A stretch of DNA of 64,000 nt from JBBQLG01 sp964251665 (GTDB lineage: Bacteria; Bacteroidota; Bacteroidia; Cytophagales; Spirosomataceae). The stretch is from the NCBI GenBank assembly GCA_964251665.1, contig CAXUKO010000022.1:1-64000 (forward strand), in the 5' to 3' direction. This document shows, one piece after another, positions 61,713 through 64,000 of the stretch (positions are counted from its first letter, which is position 1; each line of letters opens with the position of its first letter). The translations under genes were made by a program, and so were the position numbers. Below the pieces are notes generated by a model that was not told the DNA's origin, searched no databases, and was given only the letters and a program-made list of their open reading frames with translations.

Positions 61713-62401
61713 TTGTGCTCATAGGCCTCTGGCTAATGACTTGTTATCAGGCGCAGGCCCAGAAAGACTACAAATACATCCGCAAGTTTCAGGAGCGGTA
61801 CGACGATAAACCGATTCACTACGGGTTTTTCTTTGCTGCGCCGGTTACTCATTTCAACATCACCCACAGCGAAGCCTTTCAGGTAGCCGATTCAGCCTAC
61901 CGGATTTCGTCACCCAACAGCACGGGGTTTCGGGTGGGTTTTATCTTTAATGCCTTTATGAACGACCGGTTCGATTTCCGGTCCAACCCGTCCGTGTCGC
62001 TCTACAGCCGGGCCGTTAACTTCGATTACCCCGGCGGGGCACAGCGCGTCGAAACACGCGAATCGACCTGGCTTAACGTACCAATTCTGTTCAAATACAA
62101 GTCAGAACGGCGCAACAACTCCCGGATGTACATGATTGCCGGAGCATCGTTTGCCATTGAAACCAACGTGCGTAAGAATGAATCGCAGGGTTCAGGGCGG
62201 CTCAACACGGGCACAACCGACCTGACGCTGGAGTATGGCGTCGGTTTCGAGCAGTTCTTTCAGTTCTTCAAATTCGCGCCCGAACTGCGCTTTTCGCAAG
62301 GCATTCCGAATCTCTACCGGGCCAATGCGCTCAACCCCACCAGTTCCGGTATTCAACGCCTGACGACGAGTACATTTACGCTGTACCTGAACTTCGAGTA
62401 G
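61658..62401 (+). CDS. porT: PorT-family protein (type IX secretion)
   Basis: The 247-residue protein has a long N-terminus with a hydrophobic segment and AQAQ cleavage region (residues 32-35), then an outer-membrane beta-barrel pattern: DKPIHYGFFFAAPVTHFNITHSE, GFIFNAFMNDRFDFRSNPSVSLYSR, NVPILFKYKSERRNNSRMYMIAGASFA and RLTTSTFTLYLNFE. PorT (SprT) is part of the type IX secretion and gliding machinery, and the menG-porT order is conserved in Bacteroidota. The start codon at 61658 overlaps menG by 55 bp; a GTG at 61715 is an alternative. Confidence 0.85.
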   Translation: MDTVNLRRGVDLHRAKAIVVLIGLWLMTCYQAQAQKDYKYIRKFQERYDDKPIHYGFFFAAPVTHFNITHSEAFQVADSAYRISSPNSTGFRVGFIFNAFMNDRFDFRSNPSVSLYSRAVNFDYPGGAQRVETRESTWLNVPILFKYKSERRNNSRMYMIAGASFAIETNVRKNESQGSGRLNTGTTDLTLEYGVGFEQFFQFFKFAPELRFSQGIPNLYRANALNPTSSGIQRLTTSTFTLYLNFE

Positions 62402-62405
62402 TTTT

Positions 62406-62513
62406 TAACACAGAGGAAGAGGAGGAAGACACAAAGGCCACAGAGAAAAGGGAAAATAGGTGCCCGAGTTTTTCTCTGTGATCTCCGTGCCTTCCTCCTC
62501 TTTCTCTGTGTTA
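62406..62513. terminator. Convergent inverted repeat between porT and carotenoid oxygenase
   Basis: Arms 62406-62428 and 62491-62513 pair with one mismatch (ACACAGAGGAAGAGGAGG motif); a nested CAGAGAAAA/TTTTCTCTG pair lies inside. The stop of the carotenoid oxygenase gene (62511) falls in the right arm. The symmetry suits a bidirectional terminator. Confidence 0.65.
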
Positions 62514-63968
62514 CGTTTTAATCCACATTCCGTGGAAGCCCAGCGGAATGTTGTGCGGCAGCCGGAGCCTGGTTAGTGTCTGCAAATCGTCAGCTTGAGC
62601 TACCACCAGATCCGTCGTTTGCGACGGGGCGTCGAAGCGCAAGTAGACCAGATAACCATCATCTTCGCGTGTGCTGCCCGACCGGGGTACGACTACCGGT
62701 TCGCTCACCAGCGTGTCGGGCACGTAGGCATGACGAACCTCCCCGGTTTGTACGTCGAGTTTCACGAGGTGGTCGAGCAGGGGTAACGGATGGGTTGGCG
62801 GTCGACCAATAGTCCAGGTGTAGCGATACGGCTGCCCCACCCGACCCGGATGAATTTCGGGTAGTTCACCCTCATAATCTGATAGCGCCTGCCGGGTAAC
62901 CTGCCTGGTTGTCAGGTCAAGCCGGAAGCGGACAAAGCGGGCCATCGGCTGATCGTCGGGCAGGTTGCCTTCCAGATAGGCCTTAATACTCAGCGTGTCG
63001 GGGTAGTTGTCCAGCAGCAGGGCGTCGGCAACCAGTGTCCCATCGGTATCCTGATAGCCATTCACAAAATGGAATACAAAGCCAAAATCGGTTTGCAGGC
63101 GGTGTAGATCGCCATCCGGTCCGACAACAACTATCTGCGTCGGGTTAGTTGGATTAACCCGGATGGATGCAGCCGGTGAGGTCAGGCCCGAAAACGCTCG
63201 GAACACATCGAAGGCTACCGGTACCAGGAAAAAGATGCGATGTCCGCTTTGGGTGAGCAAAAAATCGTGGGCGAAGGTAGCGTCGGCCATGGGAACGACC
63301 TGCGCCAGCCGGGCTTCTCCAGCCGGACTGACCTCATATAGAGCGAGCCGGTGCTGCGTACCGGCTACCGTACCAAAATTGTGGAGTACGCCCGTTTCGG
63401 GATGTACCTTGGGGTGCGCCGAAAAGGGAAGTTCGGGCGTGATGCGTTTGTCGAGCCAGGAGAATGGGTTCTGCAACACGCCGGTGTAATCAAAGCGGTC
63501 GATGGTGTCCAGCGTTTCGGGGTCGATACGGTGGGGGAGTCCCCCTTCCCACAGGGCAAGCATAGCACCACCGTGCTGAATCAGGCTGGTGTTGGCCGTG
63601 TTCTTGAACTGCACCTTCAGGAAATTCGTCCGAATACCACCGGGCAGGTTGGTGCCGAAACTCCGGTAGAGCATCTTGCCCGCTTTTTCTTCAGCAACAA
63701 ACTCCGCCGTTCGCACGTACCGATTGCGGTAGTGAACGGTGCTGCCGTCGAAGCGAAACCGGGCGATCATTCCGTCGCCATCGAAGAGGTGTTCGTACTT
63801 GATGCCCTGATGCTCAAAGCGACCGTTCCCGTTCCGAAACAGCGTGCCGACCAGATCAGGCGGTAAACTGCCCTCAACGATATTCAGCAAGACGTCGTCG
63901 TATTCGTCGGTCACGCAGCGGTTGGCCGCGATGTACGTGGACAGGGTTGGATAATGACGGACGGGCAT
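62511..63968 (-). CDS. Carotenoid oxygenase
   Basis: The 485-residue protein has the seven-bladed propeller pattern with iron-binding His residues: H185 in FSAHPKVHP, H234 in FAHDFLLT, His in FHFVNGYQD and H480 in GFHGMW. Further motifs are FRNGNGRFEHQGIKYEHLFDGDGMIARF. It cleaves carotenoids or related alkenes with O2. The start lies at 63968-63966, 32 bp from the window end. No partner gene is visible. Confidence 0.93.
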   Translation of the reverse strand: MPVRHYPTLSTYIAANRCVTDEYDDVLLNIVEGSLPPDLVGTLFRNGNGRFEHQGIKYEHLFDGDGMIARFRFDGSTVHYRNRYVRTAEFVAEEKAGKMLYRSFGTNLPGGIRTNFLKVQFKNTANTSLIQHGGAMLALWEGGLPHRIDPETLDTIDRFDYTGVLQNPFSWLDKRITPELPFSAHPKVHPETGVLHNFGTVAGTQHRLALYEVSPAGEARLAQVVPMADATFAHDFLLTQSGHRIFFLVPVAFDVFRAFSGLTSPAASIRVNPTNPTQIVVVGPDGDLHRLQTDFGFVFHFVNGYQDTDGTLVADALLLDNYPDTLSIKAYLEGNLPDDQPMARFVRFRLDLTTRQVTRQALSDYEGELPEIHPGRVGQPYRYTWTIGRPPTHPLPLLDHLVKLDVQTGEVRHAYVPDTLVSEPVVVPRSGSTREDDGYLVYLRFDAPSQTTDLVVAQADDLQTLTRLRLPHNIPLGFHGMWIKT

Positions 63969-64000
63969 TGACGGGTCGGTTTACCGGATAACCGGAATCG

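Noticed and set aside
1..64000. CRISPR arrays, tRNA/rRNA genes and insertion sequences
   Set aside because: No regularly spaced repeats, cloverleaf-like segments or transposase proteins were found on reading both strands; a dedicated scan was not possible.

Overview
The window looks like a chromosomal segment of a Spirosoma-like member of the Bacteroidota (Cytophagales). The evidence is a PorT-family (type IX secretion) protein directly behind menG/ubiE, many Bacteroidota-type proteins (BT4734-type primase, DUF6364 antitoxin, eukaryote-like NADP-isocitrate dehydrogenase), few Shine-Dalgarno sites and a GC-rich, minus-strand-dominated layout. No rRNA, tRNA, CRISPR array or transposase was seen.

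Layout. (1) 1-5215: a minus-strand defence-like operon with a PLD/SNF2 helicase, a DUF1016 (YhcG) nuclease and the N-terminal part of an Eco57I-like methyltransferase that runs off the window. (2) 5289-45118: an approximately 39.8-kb integrated element. It is bounded by an 18-bp direct repeat (17/18 identical) that is the last codons of mnmE (FCIGK-stop). Inside each end lie two copies of AAGGTRCAAA spaced 11 bp apart, likely integrase arm sites. (3) 45101-63968: ordinary chromosomal genes (mnmE, MpaB-like oxygenase, MBL hydrolase, ABC permease, ggt, icd, M19 dipeptidase, menG-porT, carotenoid oxygenase), separated by several long inverted repeats.

Inside the element. At the left end (5.4-6.0 kb) are decayed gene remnants. 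A stress/fermentation module follows (6.1-25.5 kb): an amidohydrolase lipoprotein, a histidine kinase overlapping a REC-cNMP-HTH(Crp) regulator, two CheY-like proteins, AdhP-type alcohol dehydrogenase, MgtA-type P-type ATPase, phosphoketolase, two tandem universal stress proteins, DUF1003 and DUF6544 proteins, two copies of a small unknown protein, and a truncated D-lactate dehydrogenase at the far edge. I infer a low-oxygen/energy-stress cargo. Next comes a defence module (25.5-38.2 kb): YgjP-like metallopeptidase, HsdR, VapBC-like pair, HipBST, an ART-like protein, a GmrSD-like DUF262/HNH nuclease, HsdS and HsdM. The right end (38.4-44.8 kb) is the element's core: zinc-ribbon protein, palindrome cluster, BT4734/VirE-type primase, SF3-like helicase, HTH protein, unknown AT-rich gene, tyrosine integrase and zinc-ribbon/HTH (excisionase-like) protein. 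No relaxase or conjugation gene is visible, so the core resembles a satellite or mobilisable island with an unusually large cargo.

Excision would rejoin the mnmE end directly to the left-hand helicase operon. The region therefore looks like a hotspot at the mnmE 3' end in which mobile or defence cassettes have accumulated.
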